From: Psychrobacter sp. 5A.1
GTDB lineage: Bacteria; Pseudomonadota; Gammaproteobacteria; Pseudomonadales; Moraxellaceae
Reading direction: 5' to 3'
NCBI RefSeq assembly: GCF_030407455.1
Contig: NZ_JASDDJ010000013.1
Location: forward strand, 1-63,478
Length of the DNA: 63,478 nt
Part shown: positions 1 through 14,014 of the stretch, piece by piece
Numbering within the stretch: position 1 is the first letter of the stretch
Layout: every line of letters starts with the position of its first letter
The notes under the pieces: model-generated
What the model saw: only the letters and a program-made list of their open reading frames with translations
Told to the model about the DNA's origin: nothing
Databases searched by the model: none
Position numbers and translations under genes: made by a program

Positions 1-74
1 CTGCACTATTTTCCTCGTTTGACGGCAATTTATCTCATTTTTATCACCATTTTTAAAATGAGGACACGCCCTAG
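1..74. repeat. Right half of a ~175 bp TA-flanked inverted-repeat element
   Basis: The window opens inside an element of the family seen in full at 6001-6176 and 13590-13763. The stretch matches the reverse complement of their left halves and ends in the terminal inverted repeat GAGGACACGCCCTAG. The other half would lie upstream of the window. No protein is encoded, so it is best read as a non-autonomous miniature element upstream of glcB. Confidence 0.75.
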
Positions 75-221
75 AACATAAGATTTGTAGATGCATCTTC
101 TTAAAAATATTAGAGAATCAAAGATTCCATAACAAATAGATATGAATGCTTGAAACCCGCTTAAACAGTTACTGTCACAACTCAGTATTAGTACCCCTCA
201 CGAACAGATAAGGATAACAAT

Positions 222-2420
222 ATGAGCCAGTCTTCTAACACCAATCGTATTCAAAAAGGCAGTCTTGCCATCGATCAGCAGTTATATGATTTTATTGAAA
301 ACGAAGTGCTACCGAAAGTCGGTGTTGATTCAGAAAGTTATTGGTCAGGTTTCGAAAAAGTTATCAAAGCGTTTACCCCACGCAATAAAGCACTACTAGA
401 AACTCGTGACAAGATTCAAGCGCAGATTGATCAATGGCACCTAGATAATCCTGCAAAAAATGGCGAAATCGATTATCCAGCTTATAAGATATTCCTGCAA
501 GAAATTGGTTATCTGCTACCTGAAGGCGAAGCGTTTACGGTTGATACCAAAAACGTCGATGATGAAATCGCTCACATCGCAGGGCCGCAGCTGGTTGTAC
601 CAGTTCGCAACGCTCGTTATGCGCTTAACGCGACCAATGCACGTTGGGGTAGCTTATATGATGCCTTGTATGGCACCGATGTAATTAGTGATGAGAATGG
701 TCAAAAGGCGACTGGTAGCTATAATCCTACTCGCGGTGCGGCAGTTGTCGCTTATGCCAAGGCATTTTTAGACGAGCATTTCACACTAGCATTAGGCTCA
801 TACAATGACGTGATTGGTTTTAAAGTAGTCGATGGTAAGCTCGAGGTCATACAAGGTGATAGCAGTACCGAGCTAAAAGATACCGCTAAATTTGTTGGCT
901 TTGTCGGTGACGCTGAATCTCCTACGGGTGTTCTGTTAAAAAATAACGGCTTGCATGCTGAGATTCAAATCGATAGCAATCATCCAGTGGGCAAAGACGA
1001 TCCAGCAAACATCAAAGACGTACTGCTTGAATCAGCGATTACTGCGATTCAAGACTGTGAGGACTCAGTCGCTGCTGTAGATGCAGAAGAAAAAGTGGAA
1101 GTCTATCGTAACTGGCTCGGCTTGATGAACAGCGACCTACAGGAAACCTTTGAAAAAGGTGGCAAAACGCGTACACGTAAGCAAAACCCAGATCGTGAAT
1201 ATAACACACCAGATGGTGGCAAGCTGATCTTACCAGGTCGTTCGTTATTGTTAATTCGTAACGTCGGTCATCTGATGCAGAACCCTGCCATCTTGGTCGA
1301 TTTGGGCGAGGGTCAAGAGCAAATATTTGAAGGTTTAATGGATGGCTTAATTACGCCACTATTATCACTCAACGATATCAAAGGTAAAAACGAGCTATCA
1401 AACTCACGCCAAGGCTCAATGTATATTGTGAAGCCAAAAATGCATGGCCCTGAAGAAGTCAAAATGGCCAATGACTTATTCAATGCATCAGAGGACTTGC
1501 TAGGTTTAGAACGCAATACGCTCAAAATCGGCATCATGGATGAAGAGCGCCGTATGACGGTTAACTTAAAAGAAGCAATCCGCCAAGCCAAAGAGCGCGT
1601 TATCTTTATAAACACGGGTTTCTTAGACCGTACAGGCGATGAGATGCATACCAGTATGAATGCAGGTCCGTTCGTACCAAAAGGCGAGATGAAGTCGCAA
1701 GCATGGCAACCTGCCTACGAGCAGTGGAACGTCGATATCGGTCTAGAGACAGGCTTACAAGGCCATGCTCAAATTGGTAAAGGCATGTGGGCGAAGCCTG
1801 ATGAAATGAAAGAGATGATGGATACTAAGGCTGCTCATCCTAAGTCTGGTGCTAGCACTGCGTGGGTGCCATCGCCAACGGGTGCGACCTTGCACAGCAT
1901 ACATTATCATCAAGTAAATGTGGCCGATGTACAAGACAATCTAAAATCACGTGAACGTGCCAGCGTAGACGATATTTTGACCATTCCATTGGCAAAAAAC
2001 ACCAACTGGACTGAAGAGGAGAAGCAGCAAGAGCTTGAAAACAACGCTCAAGGTATCTTGGGTTATGTCGTACGCTGGGTAAACCAAGGGGTTGGCTGCT
2101 CTAAAGTACCTGATATCAACGATGTCGGTCTCATGGAAGATCGTGCGACCTTGCGTATCTCAAGCCAACACATTGCCAACTGGTTGCATCATGATGTGGT
2201 TAGCGAGCAGCAAGTGATGGATACGATGGAACGTATGGCCAAGGTCGTTGATGAGCAAAATGCAGGCGATGATGACTATCAATCAATGGCAGATAACTTC
2301 GATAGCTCTTACGCGTTCAAAGCCGCTTGTGATTTGGTCTTTAAAGGTCGTGAGCAGCCTAGTGGCTATACTGAGCCATTATTGCATCAGGCACGTCTAG
2401 ATCTAAAAGCAAATGCGTAG
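222..2420 (+). CDS. glcB: Malate synthase G
   Basis: Condenses glyoxylate with acetyl-CoA to give malate, the second step of the glyoxylate shunt, in the cytosol. The 732 residues fit the long monomeric G isoform (about 720-730 aa), not the ~530 aa A isoform. The motif [14 protein letters not shown] near residue 466 carries the active-site arginine region, and [20 protein letters not shown] near residue 639 carries the catalytic aspartate region. The start follows an AAGGATAACAAT leader, a good ribosome site. The partner isocitrate lyase is at 24516-26102 on the other strand, so the shunt genes are unlinked. The TAG stop coincides with the first bases of a small inverted-repeat element (2418-2456). 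Confidence 0.97.
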   Translation: MSQSSNTNRIQKGSLAIDQQLYDFIENEVLPKVGVDSESYWSGFEKVIKAFTPRNKALLETRDKIQAQIDQWHLDNPAKNGEIDYPAYKIFLQEIGYLLPEGEAFTVDTKNVDDEIAHIAGPQLVVPVRNARYALNATNARWGSLYDALYGTDVISDENGQKATGSYNPTRGAAVVAYAKAFLDEHFTLALGSYNDVIGFKVVDGKLEVIQGDSSTELKDTAKFVGFVGDAESPTGVLLKNNGLHAEIQIDSNHPVGKDDPANIKDVLLESAITAIQDCEDSVAAVDAEEKVEVYRNWLGLMNSDLQETFEKGGKTRTRKQNPDREYNTPDGGKLILPGRSLLLIRNVGHLMQNPAILVDLGEGQEQIFEGLMDGLITPLLSLNDIKGKNELSNSRQGSMYIVKPKMHGPEEVKMANDLFNASEDLLGLERNTLKIGIMDEERRMTVNLKEAIRQAKERVIFINTGFLDRTGDEMHTSMNAGPFVPKGEMKSQAWQPAYEQWNVDIGLETGLQGHAQIGKGMWAKPDEMKEMMDTKAAHPKSGASTAWVPSPTGATLHSIHYHQVNVADVQDNLKSRERASVDDILTIPLAKNTNWTEEEKQQELENNAQGILGYVVRWVNQGVGCSKVPDINDVGLMEDRATLRISSQHIANWLHHDVVSEQQVMDTMERMAKVVDEQNAGDDDYQSMADNFDSSYAFKAACDLVFKGREQPSGYTEPLLHQARLDLKANA

Positions 2421-2456
2421 AGCGTACCCTCATTTTTAAAATGAGGACACAGCCTA
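2418..2456. repeat. Collapsed inverted-repeat element overlapping the glcB stop; probable hairpin
   Basis: Reads TAGAGCGTACCCTCATTTT then TAAAATGAGGACACAGCCTA, the left and right ends of the ~175 bp element family joined with the interior lost. The core CCTCATTTTTAAAATGAGG is a perfect palindrome and could fold as an RNA hairpin just after glcB. The first three bases are the glcB stop codon. Confidence 0.7.
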
Positions 2457-3068
2457 AAATAATAGACTGGATATGAGACCAAACAGCGTCTATTTGAGCC
2501 TATATTATAATGGGTAGACTGGCTCGTTTGTAACTGTCAGACGTACTTAAAGTAAGTGATAAATTGTCTTATGAGCGCTATTTATTTATCGATAAGTAGC
2601 GCTTTATTTTGGTCAGTTAATGAGCATTTATTACGAGAGTTTAAGAATATTGGTAACTGTATTAACCAATATTATTCGTATCTATTTGAGTAGATAGAAG
2701 TTTTTTTATAGCAGCTCAGACCTAATGAGGCGTGGGTTATTCGATATTAGATGTATCGAAAAAGCAAAAAAATATGTTGCAAATTATGTCAAAGTTGTTA
2801 TGCTTGTACTCGAAGTATGAGTTTGGTAACGGATGTTACGCAATGGAAGGATAAAAACTAAAGATTACATGGCAGTTACTTTTTTGATCCCAGTTATGTA
2901 AATCATGGTTTTTTTCATCTTACTGTAATAGAACTTCGCCACACTTGTTTCTGACTAATCTAGGTAGCCAGTTACACATTATATCTTTGAGGATTTGTGA
3001 CGATACCATTATGAGCACCAGCTAATAATAGCTAGCTTATTACTAAAATTGTAAAGTGGAGATACCCC
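2457..3068. other. Long porin leader, no gene seen
   Basis: About 610 bases, AT-rich, with no convincing coding frame on either strand. It should hold the porin promoter and a long 5' leader. Possible ribosome site GTGGAGATACCCC lies directly before the porin start. I cannot fix a promoter or name a regulatory RNA from sequence alone. Confidence 0.5.
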
Positions 3069-4100
3069 ATGAAAAAACTACTTTTAGCTACAGCAGTTGC
3101 TGCCCTATCTGTATCTGCAGCCAATGCCGCTCCTACCATATATGGTAAAGCATTTGTTACTGCCGATTATGTCAATGCTGAGTTTGATGGCCCTGCTGGC
3201 AACATGTATGATGAAGATACTGTAGAAATTAACTCTAACTCTTCACGTATTGGTTTTAAAGGCTCTGAAGCCATGACTGCTAATACTGATGTTATCTATC
3301 GTTTAGAGTATGGCACAAGCGTTGATGGTGATAGTAATGGCTTCACTAACCGTGACACATATCTTGGTGTAGTAAACAAGCAGTTCGGTGAATTTCGTGC
3401 TGGTAACAACCAATCTAGCCTAGACAAAATTAACAACGTTGTTGTTAACCAAGGTTATTGGGACAACATGGGTACTAACGTAAATGATGGCGATGTTGTT
3501 GAAGCATTAAACATGGCGGATAGTGGCCGTATCAATAGTTCAGTTATCTGGATGTCACCAAAGTATGACGGTCTACCATTACAGATGACTGCAATGTATA
3601 GTTCTGATGAAGCAAATGGTAATAAAGACGACGGCTTTGGCGTTGCAATGATGTTTGACCAAGGCACTGGCTTCACAGCTGGCGTTGCATATGACAAAGA
3701 TCAAAACATCAATGGTGATATCATCCGTGGTACAGCAACTGTAGATCTTGGTAAGTACATGGCCGCTCCTGTAACACTTGGTGCTTTGTATCAGGTTGCA
3801 GATTATGACGTCAGTGGTTATGAGAAAGAGAAAGGTTTGGTAGTTAGTGCTCAAATGGGCCTAAACAACTTTGCCCGTCCAGCGTCTGTATATGCACAGT
3901 ACAACAAAACTGACAACTTGGGCGGTCTTGATAATGCCAATTCAGACCAAATCGTTGTTGGTGGTAAGTACATGTATAAAGACAACATCATTGCTCATGC
4001 CTATGCTGGTATAAACAATGCTGATAATGTAGGCTACACGGGCTCTACTGGCGATGCTGAAGTATTCGTACTTGGTACTGGTCTAGAATACTTATTCTAG
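3069..4100 (+). CDS. Outer-membrane porin (Gram-negative porin family)
   Basis: A 343-residue protein with a clear signal peptide (MKKLLLATAVAALSVSAANA, cleavage after residue 20 or 21) followed by APTIYGKAFVTADY, a typical first beta strand of general porins. Alternating strands and Asp/Asn-rich loops continue to the end. The last residues LGTGLEYLF end in the aromatic residue that the BAM machinery recognises. It should form a trimeric diffusion channel in the outer membrane. It sits alone between glcB and pyrG with its own leader and a strong terminator at 4122-4154, so it is probably monocistronic. Substrate selectivity cannot be read from the sequence. Confidence 0.88.
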   Translation: MKKLLLATAVAALSVSAANAAPTIYGKAFVTADYVNAEFDGPAGNMYDEDTVEINSNSSRIGFKGSEAMTANTDVIYRLEYGTSVDGDSNGFTNRDTYLGVVNKQFGEFRAGNNQSSLDKINNVVVNQGYWDNMGTNVNDGDVVEALNMADSGRINSSVIWMSPKYDGLPLQMTAMYSSDEANGNKDDGFGVAMMFDQGTGFTAGVAYDKDQNINGDIIRGTATVDLGKYMAAPVTLGALYQVADYDVSGYEKEKGLVVSAQMGLNNFARPASVYAQYNKTDNLGGLDNANSDQIVVGGKYMYKDNIIAHAYAGINNADNVGYTGSTGDAEVFVLGTGLEYLF

Positions 4101-4121
4101 TATGAACTAGCATTTGACTCT

Positions 4122-4154
4122 AAAAAAACTCATCCTTCGGGGTGAGTTTTTTTG
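4122..4154 (+). terminator. Rho-independent terminator of the porin gene
   Basis: Stem AAAACTCATCC with loop TTC and return strand GGGTGAGTTTT, followed by a T run, 22 bases after the porin stop. Confidence 0.88.
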
Positions 4155-4173
4155 TTATATAACGTTTTAATGA

Positions 4174-5928
<1,755 letters not shown>

Positions 5929-5958
5929 TCGTTGAGGCATGACAGCTTTACTGGTATC

Positions 5959-5993
5959 AAAAAAGACTGATCTTCGGATCGGTCTTTTTTTTG
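5959..5993 (+). terminator. Rho-independent terminator after pyrG
   Basis: AAAAAAGACTGATC, loop TTCG, return GATCGGTCTTTTTTTT. Stable TTCG-loop stem and a long T run, about 30 bases after the pyrG stop. Confidence 0.9.
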
Positions 5994-6000
5994 CTTAATT

Positions 6001-6176
6001 TAGGGTGTGTCCTCATTTTAAAAATGGAGATAAAAATGAGATAAATTGCCGTCAAACGAGAAAAATAGTGTAGATAATATCGAGATATTGACCAGCTATT
6101 TGACGATGTTTGGCAAAATTTAGCCATTTTTAGCCCAGTTAGATAACTTATTGTGTGAATTGAGGACATACCCTAG
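6001..6176. repeat. Full ~175 bp miniature inverted-repeat element, copy 1
   Basis: Begins TAGGGTGTGTCCTCATTTT and ends TGAGGACATACCCTAG, so the ends are inverted repeats of about 15 bp bounded by TA. The interior has further dyads (AATATCGAGATATT) and no ORF of its own. It shares its whole interior with 13590-13763 and much of it with 33028-33201. It is consistent with a non-autonomous transposon using a TA target duplication; no matching transposase is in the window. Confidence 0.82.
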
Positions 6177-6201
6177 ATAGCTGGTCGTTATCATTCAGTA
6201 A

Positions 6202-7185
<984 letters not shown>

Positions 7186-7212
7186 TACGGTAAGTGATAA
7201 AAGGGTTATGCA

Positions 7213-7467
7213 ATGGCAATTCAAACGGTACAAGTAAGCATTGAAAATATCGATGACGAGAAAGGGTTGGATAGTGTAATGATTGCGCTTAAGCATATTT
7301 CTGGCGTGACTGCTATCGATCTTGATCCTACTCATGATATCGCGACAGTGAGTTATGATGACACGGATACCAGTATCCATGCTTTCACGGCGGCGATTAG
7401 CATGGTAGATTATGTGACTCAGCCATTTCCTATCGATGCACCACAGAACCCGCACCATCGTGACTAG
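7213..7467 (+). CDS. HMA-like small protein without the metal-binding cysteines
   Basis: An 84-residue protein starting 27 bases after kdsA, with AAAAGGG before its ATG. The pattern IQTVQVSIENIDDEKGLDSV...HISGVTAIDLDPTHDIATVSYDD follows the beta-alpha-beta spacing of heavy-metal-associated domains such as CopZ. The position of the CxxC pair is filled by IDDE, and the protein contains no cysteine. It precedes a true CopZ-like gene and copA, so a paralogue that lost metal binding is likely; structural or regulatory use is a guess. Fold assignment is by eye only. Confidence 0.6.
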   Translation: MAIQTVQVSIENIDDEKGLDSVMIALKHISGVTAIDLDPTHDIATVSYDDTDTSIHAFTAAISMVDYVTQPFPIDAPQNPHHRD

Positions 7468-7617
7468 AGACCCTAATAAAGTAACAACCAAAGTATCTTG
7501 TTGATGATGATAGGGCTTATGCTGATTCAGTGTGGCTTTGGCAGACTTTCAAAGATAAGAACACAGAGAAAATAGCAATCAGTGTTGTTTTTCACTCATA
7601 AAAATAAGGAGCCTGAT

Positions 7618-7842
7618 ATGGCAAACCAAACACGTATTATTAAAATTGATGGCATGACTTGCGGTGGATGTGTGGCAAGCGTGCATACGGCGACAGCGGA
7701 TATCGATGGTTTGGATGATATTAGTATTGAGCTTTTAGACAATCAAGCGACGGTCACTTTTGACGACAGCAAAACCAGTGCAGACGCCATTGCTTCAGCT
7801 ATCGAAGATGCTGGATTTGATGCGACAGTTGCCAACTCATAA
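7618..7842 (+). CDS. copZ: CopZ-type copper chaperone (HMA domain)
   Basis: A 74-residue single HMA domain from ATG 7618, which has a strong AAGGAG ribosome site; the longer frame from 7582 lacks one. IKIDGMTCGGCVASVHTA holds the Cu(I) ligands Cys-x-x-Cys near residues 14-17. The VTFDDSKTSADAIASAIEDAGFDA tail is typical of the family. It should carry Cu(I) in the cytosol to the CopA ATPase encoded about 320 bases downstream. A terminator separates the two genes, so they probably have separate transcripts. Confidence 0.85.
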   Translation: MANQTRIIKIDGMTCGGCVASVHTATADIDGLDDISIELLDNQATVTFDDSKTSADAIASAIEDAGFDATVANS

Positions 7843-7859
7843 ACTCGGTCATCTATTCA

Positions 7860-7906
7860 AAAAACCAGCTACCATGTTATTACTAGCATGATAGCTGGTT
7901 TTTTCA
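7860..7906 (+). terminator. Terminator after copZ
   Basis: AAAACCAGCTACCATG and CATGATAGCTGGTTTTTT form a long stem with one mismatch, followed by Ts. It lies about 20 bases after the copZ stop. Confidence 0.85.
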
Positions 7907-8164
7907 TGATTAAAAAATCCTAAATATTGGCTACATACGTGGCATCACCCACTTATTGTTATTAATTGAATGATAGCGGGTTGCTTGAATAGATGACAGT
8001 CATGACCATCTAAAAGGTGTTTTTGAAAATAGTGTAATATGTCCATCTATAATGGCTGGATATGCCTTACATTGCCTCCTTTGTTTTATTTGAAATTTTT
8101 GCCAACCCACTGATATTTTATTGTGGTTCCTACGACTTTATAGGCACCATGACGAGTTTTATTT
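7907..8164. other. copA upstream region
   Basis: About 260 AT-rich bases between the copZ terminator and copA. No clear CueR-type dyad or strong Shine-Dalgarno was seen. A copA promoter must lie here or upstream. Confidence 0.35.
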
Positions 8165-10525
8165 ATGAATGATACTACCCGCACCACCAGCGAAAAACCC
8201 TACGATGTTGAAACTGATGTTGAATCAAATACACCGCTTGCACCGCAACGTGCGCATCTGCAATTAGCGATTGATGGCATGACCTGTCAGGCTTGTGCCT
8301 CACGAATTGAGAAGGTGCTTAATAAAAAGCCTTCGGTGTACGATGTGAGTGTGAACTTTGCTGGCGAGACTGCCAATGTTGATTATGATCCTACCCAGAC
8401 GACGCCTGAGCAGGTCACAGAGTGGGTGAACAAAACAGGTTTTGTAGCCAATGTGCAGGCAGCCGATAGCTTATTTTCTCAAACTGACGAAGATACCGCC
8501 ACTCAATATCCATGGCGTTTGATCGGATTATGGATTTGTTTGGTGCCGTTTTTGGTGGGTATGGCAGGTATGCTGACGGGTTCTGGTATGGCGTGGATGC
8601 CGCCTATCTGGGTTCAGTTTATTTTAGCAACAGTGGTACAGTTTGGCTTGGCGTTACCGTTTTATAAAAGTGCATGGGCATCTATTAAAGGCGGCCTTGC
8701 CAATATGGACGTGCTGGTGGTCATTGGTACAGTGACGATATGGGCATATTCAACTTATCTGTGGCTCACGCATGGCGATGGGACTTTAAACAGCCTCTTG
8801 CAAAGTGGATACACAGGCGGACACGGTGCGAGTAATAGCCCAGCCGTATATTTTGAAGCAGGGGTGATGGTCATTGCCTTTGTGCGTACGGGTAAATACT
8901 TAGAGGAACGTACCAAAAAACACAGCCTAAACAGTATCGATTTATTACTGTCGTTGACGCCTGATGAAGTAGAGCAGCAGCAGCCAAATGGTGATTTCCA
9001 TCGTATTGCATTGTCTGATGTGCAAGTGGGTGACGTCTTACGTGCAAAGCAAGGCAGCCGCGTCGCTACAGATGGTACAGTCATAGAAGGCAGTGGTTGG
9101 TGCGTGGAGAGTCATTTAACTGGCGAATCAGTCGCACTCAAAAAAGAGCAAGGCGATGGATTACTGGCAGGTGCCTTGGTAGAGAATGGCAGTTTGCTTT
9201 ATCGCGTGAATGCGAAGGGCAGTGACACGAAACTCGGCGATATGGTACAAGCACTGAGTGATGCACAAGGCTCAAAAGCCAATCTGGCGCGTCTCGCTGA
9301 TCGAGTAACGGCTATTTTTGTTCCCATTGTGGTTACGATTGCATTGGTTACCTTTGGGGTCACATGGTGGCTAACAGGTATGGTTGATACTGCCCTAATG
9401 CATGCCGTATCAGTATTGGTCATTGCTTGTCCTTGTGCGCTTGGTTTGGCCACGCCAGCGGCGATCATGGCTGGTATGGGCGTCGCCGCGCGTCATGGGG
9501 TGTGGTTCAAGGATGCACAAAGTCTTGAAGCCGCGGGTAATATTGATACGGTGGTGCTCGACAAAACAGGCACATTGACTATTGGTAAACCGACTATCGT
9601 CGATCATGTCATGGTGGACAAATCGCTTGCTGTTGATGACGTATTGCAGATTGCCGCCAGTGTCGAGGCGCATGCCAGTCATCCACTAGCAACCGCTCTG
9701 GTCAACACAGCCAAAGACCGTCAACTGCCTCTATTTAATGTGACCGATATCAGCGTGATAAAAGGTGCAGGTATACAAGCCAACATCGAAGGGCTTGGAT
9801 TGATAAAAGTGGGTACGGCAGAGTTTGCTAATTTGACGCTGCCTAAGCTGATGCCAAAAGTATGGCAAATTGCCAGTACCGTTGCGATTAGTATTAATGA
9901 TGAGCCATTAGGGGCATTTGCTCTGGCTGATGACTTAAAAACAGACACGCCGCGTGCGATCATTGCGCTACAAAATGCTGGTATCAATGTCATCTTGATG
10001 AGTGGTGATAAGCAGTCTGTCGTCGACCATGTAGCAGGGCAATTGGGTATTGATAAAGCTTATGGCAAGATGAGCCCGCGTGACAAGGCCAGTCAAATTG
10101 CGCTATTGCAGACTGCTGGTCATAAGGTAGCGATGGCAGGAGACGGCGTCAACGATGCACCAGCGATGGCCACTGCCGATGCCAGTTTTGCTATGTTTGA
10201 GGGGACTGATGTCGCGCAGCATAGTGCCTCTGCACGCTTAATGGGTGAGTCGCTCATGCATATCGATGCGGCGCAAAAAATCGCTCAAGCCACGCTACGC
10301 AATATCAAGCAAAATCTGTTTTTTGCCTTCATTTATAACTGTCTCGGTATTCCGCTTGCTGCGTTTGGGTTTTTGAATCCGATGGTTGCGGCAGCAGCGA
10401 TGGCGCTTAGCTCTATCTCAGTACTCATGAATGCACTACGATTGACACGGTTTAAGACAGAAGTTGAGCTAAAAAATACAGTATCTATGTCTCATTTTGA
10501 TGAAGACTACTCAGTGAAAGGGTAG
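8165..10525 (+). CDS. copA: Copper-exporting P1B-type ATPase
   Basis: Pumps Cu(I) out of the cytosol using ATP. The 786 residues contain one N-terminal HMA domain (DGMTCQACASRIEK, cysteines 41 and 44) and the transmembrane segments. Further motifs are the actuator loop TGES near 319, the ion-binding CPC in VIACPCALGLATPAA near 421, the phosphorylation site DKTGTLT near 466, the HP motif HASHPLATAL, and GDGVNDAPA near 658. CPC with this HMA marks the Cu(I)/Ag(I) subgroup. Most such proteins have one or two HMA domains, so the length is normal. No MerR-type regulator is adjacent. Confidence 0.94.
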   Translation: MNDTTRTTSEKPYDVETDVESNTPLAPQRAHLQLAIDGMTCQACASRIEKVLNKKPSVYDVSVNFAGETANVDYDPTQTTPEQVTEWVNKTGFVANVQAADSLFSQTDEDTATQYPWRLIGLWICLVPFLVGMAGMLTGSGMAWMPPIWVQFILATVVQFGLALPFYKSAWASIKGGLANMDVLVVIGTVTIWAYSTYLWLTHGDGTLNSLLQSGYTGGHGASNSPAVYFEAGVMVIAFVRTGKYLEERTKKHSLNSIDLLLSLTPDEVEQQQPNGDFHRIALSDVQVGDVLRAKQGSRVATDGTVIEGSGWCVESHLTGESVALKKEQGDGLLAGALVENGSLLYRVNAKGSDTKLGDMVQALSDAQGSKANLARLADRVTAIFVPIVVTIALVTFGVTWWLTGMVDTALMHAVSVLVIACPCALGLATPAAIMAGMGVAARHGVWFKDAQSLEAAGNIDTVVLDKTGTLTIGKPTIVDHVMVDKSLAVDDVLQIAASVEAHASHPLATALVNTAKDRQLPLFNVTDISVIKGAGIQANIEGLGLIKVGTAEFANLTLPKLMPKVWQIASTVAISINDEPLGAFALADDLKTDTPRAIIALQNAGINVILMSGDKQSVVDHVAGQLGIDKAYGKMSPRDKASQIALLQTAGHKVAMAGDGVNDAPAMATADASFAMFEGTDVAQHSASARLMGESLMHIDAAQKIAQATLRNIKQNLFFAFIYNCLGIPLAAFGFLNPMVAAAAMALSSISVLMNALRLTRFKTEVELKNTVSMSHFDEDYSVKG

Positions 10526-12165
<1,640 letters not shown>

Positions 12166-12187
12166 GACACACCCCAATAGTCTGACT

Positions 12188-12274
12188 GGCTTTTTAGTGT
12201 GCAATGTACGTTAAAAAGCCTAAGCTTGACTCACAATTCAAGCCAGGCGATATATAACAATTTATATATCGCCT
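12188..12274. repeat. Tandem hairpins between eno and ftsB
   Basis: GGCTTTTTA at 12188-12196 pairs with TAAAAAGCC at 12212-12220. A perfect 12 bp stem GGCGATATATAA/TTATATATCGCC with loop CAAT occupies 12247-12274. No T run follows the second hairpin. These may stabilise or process an eno-ftsB transcript. Confidence 0.6.
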
Positions 12275-12328
12275 AACCAACTTAACCTTTACTATCATTC
12301 TTTTTATATCGTTTGGCGTTATCACCTT

Positions 12329-12637
12329 ATGAAATATTTTAGCCAATTTATACTACTTGCTTTAGCCGTTGCAGTGCTTTTAGGATTGCAATATCAGTAT
12401 TGGCTGGGTGAAAATGGCCGCTTTGAACACAACAAATTGACGGCTCAAATCGAAGAGCAACAACGTTTGAATGACAAACAAGTTGCTGCAAATAATTTAT
12501 TACGTACCGATGTTCAAGATTTAAAAACGGGGCTTGAAGCCGTAGAAGAGCACGCTCGTTTAGATTTGGGTTTAATCAAGCCAAATGAGACTTTTGTCCA
12601 AGTATCCACCGCACCCACGACACATAGCAACTATTAG
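12329..12637 (+). CDS. ftsB: Cell division protein FtsB
   Basis: A 102-residue bitopic inner-membrane protein of the FtsQLB complex, which activates septal peptidoglycan synthesis. It has a short N-terminus, one membrane helix (FILLALAVAVLLGLQYQYWLG, about residues 6-26) and then a coiled coil rich in Gln and Glu (LTAQIEEQQRLNDKQVAANN). The end LGLIKPNETFVQV is the conserved DivIC/FtsB signature. Position between eno and ispD confirms the call. No strong Shine-Dalgarno is visible. Confidence 0.92.
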   Translation: MKYFSQFILLALAVAVLLGLQYQYWLGENGRFEHNKLTAQIEEQQRLNDKQVAANNLLRTDVQDLKTGLEAVEEHARLDLGLIKPNETFVQVSTAPTTHSNY

Positions 12638-12688
12638 CTTTTACGAATACATTAGCTTTTACGCCATACATTAATTTTTATGACGTAA
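12633..12688. repeat. Short degenerate tandem repeat after ftsB
   Basis: ATTAGCTTTTACG-AATAC, ATTAGCTTTTACGCCATAC and ATTAATTTTTATGACG follow each other with a period of 18-19 bases, starting at the ftsB stop. No function is evident. Confidence 0.55.
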
Positions 12689-12786
12689 TATCACAACGTT
12701 ATTATCTAACACCATTCATCATACTTAACATCTGCTTTATTTCTCTTTAAATATACTGTCATGGGCTCAGCCATGAGTACACTACT

Positions 12787-13509
12787 ATGAATACAACCCC
12801 TAATATACATGCCATGATCGTCGCAGCAGGTCGCGGCAGCCGTTTTGGTGCATCTATCGCCAAGCAATATACAATGCTGCAAGGGCAGACCCTACTACAG
12901 CATAGCGTGGCACGGCTTGCTTGTAGTGCTTATATTGATAAGTGTCTATTGGTCGTGGCAGCAGATGACAGGACGGCGCAACAATTAACGTTTGCACTAC
13001 CTATATGCTACGCAGTCGGCGGGGCAGAGCGTTGGCAATCAGTACAGGCAGGCGTTGAAGCAATTAGTCAAACAGGTGCTGATGATTCAGATTTAGTACT
13101 GATCCATGATGCGGCACGTCCCGCTGTACCGAGTGTAGATATCGACACAGTCATTAGAGCCGCGATGATGGAGCCTTATGGTGCTATCCTAGCAACTCCA
13201 GTGGCTGATACGCTAAAAACATCCTATACACAGTGCACTGATGCGAACCGTCCATATTCTTATGCCAAATGTACTATTGATCGTAGCAACATGTGGCAAG
13301 CACAAACGCCGCAAGTATTCCGTTTAGGTCAATTAAAACAAGTCCTAACCCACGTCTCTGAACACCAGCTCAGTATCACAGATGAAGCCAGTGCTTTTGA
13401 GCAACTGGGCTTTCCCATACGCCTAGTCTCTGGTAGTCGCCAGAATATCAAGCTTACCTATCCTGACGATGCGGTACTGCTAACAGCGATTATGGCTATT
13501 CAATCTTAA
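12787..13509 (+). CDS. ispD: 2-C-methyl-D-erythritol 4-phosphate cytidylyltransferase
   Basis: Transfers CMP from CTP to methylerythritol phosphate, the third step of the non-mevalonate isoprenoid pathway. It is 240 residues long. The nucleotide loop AAGRGSRFG is at residues 13-21, followed by KQYTMLQGQTLLQHSV, the LIHDAARP motif, the ATPVADTLK segment and TPQVFRL. ispD is often followed by ispF; here an inverted-repeat element and a BLUF gene follow instead, so ispF must be elsewhere. Confidence 0.95.
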   Translation: MNTTPNIHAMIVAAGRGSRFGASIAKQYTMLQGQTLLQHSVARLACSAYIDKCLLVVAADDRTAQQLTFALPICYAVGGAERWQSVQAGVEAISQTGADDSDLVLIHDAARPAVPSVDIDTVIRAAMMEPYGAILATPVADTLKTSYTQCTDANRPYSYAKCTIDRSNMWQAQTPQVFRLGQLKQVLTHVSEHQLSITDEASAFEQLGFPIRLVSGSRQNIKLTYPDDAVLLTAIMAIQS

Positions 13510-13556
13510 TTTGACTTCAGACAATCAAATGGATATTTGATTTATTCGTATTGAGT

Positions 13557-13591
13557 AGCAGTCCTAATATTTAAATGTTCAACAGACCCTA
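13557..13591. repeat. Solo right end of the ~270 bp second element family
   Basis: GCAGTCCTAATATTTAAATGTTCAACAGACCCTA matches, with few differences, the right end of the element at 52881-53149. Its final TA is shared with the start of the next element at 13590, so the second looks inserted into the TA terminus of the first. Confidence 0.7.
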
Positions 13592-13763
13592 GGGCGTGTC
13601 CTCATTTTAAAAATGGTGATAAAAATGAGATAAATTGCAGTCAAACAAGGAAAATAGCGCAGATAATATCGAGATATTAGTCAGCTATTTGACGCCGTTT
13701 GGCAAGATTTAGCCATTTTTAACCCATTTAGATAACTATCGATTGAATTGAGGAGATGCCCTA
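13590..13763. repeat. Full ~175 bp miniature inverted-repeat element, copy 2
   Basis: TAGGGCGTGTCCTCATTTT at the left and TTGAGGAGATGCCCTA at the right. The interior is closely matched to 6001-6176, including GATAATATCGAGATATT and AGCTATTTGACG. It has no ORF. Confidence 0.83.
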
Positions 13764-14014
13764 ATCTACTTTGGAATATAATATGGTTATCACATATATT
13801 TTTTGAGTCCGAATTAGCCTACAGCCATTAATAAGTTGCTTTGATGACTAAACTAACCTATGATGTAACTAACTTAATACAATTAATATAAAAACTTATA
13901 AAATCAATAGTATATCGGACCAATTCATTACATTTAGTTATGTTGTCTCTATATTTTTTCTAAAGTTAGTATGATTGTTTTATCGACATTTACCTGATGA
14001 TAGGGAGAAGCTGA

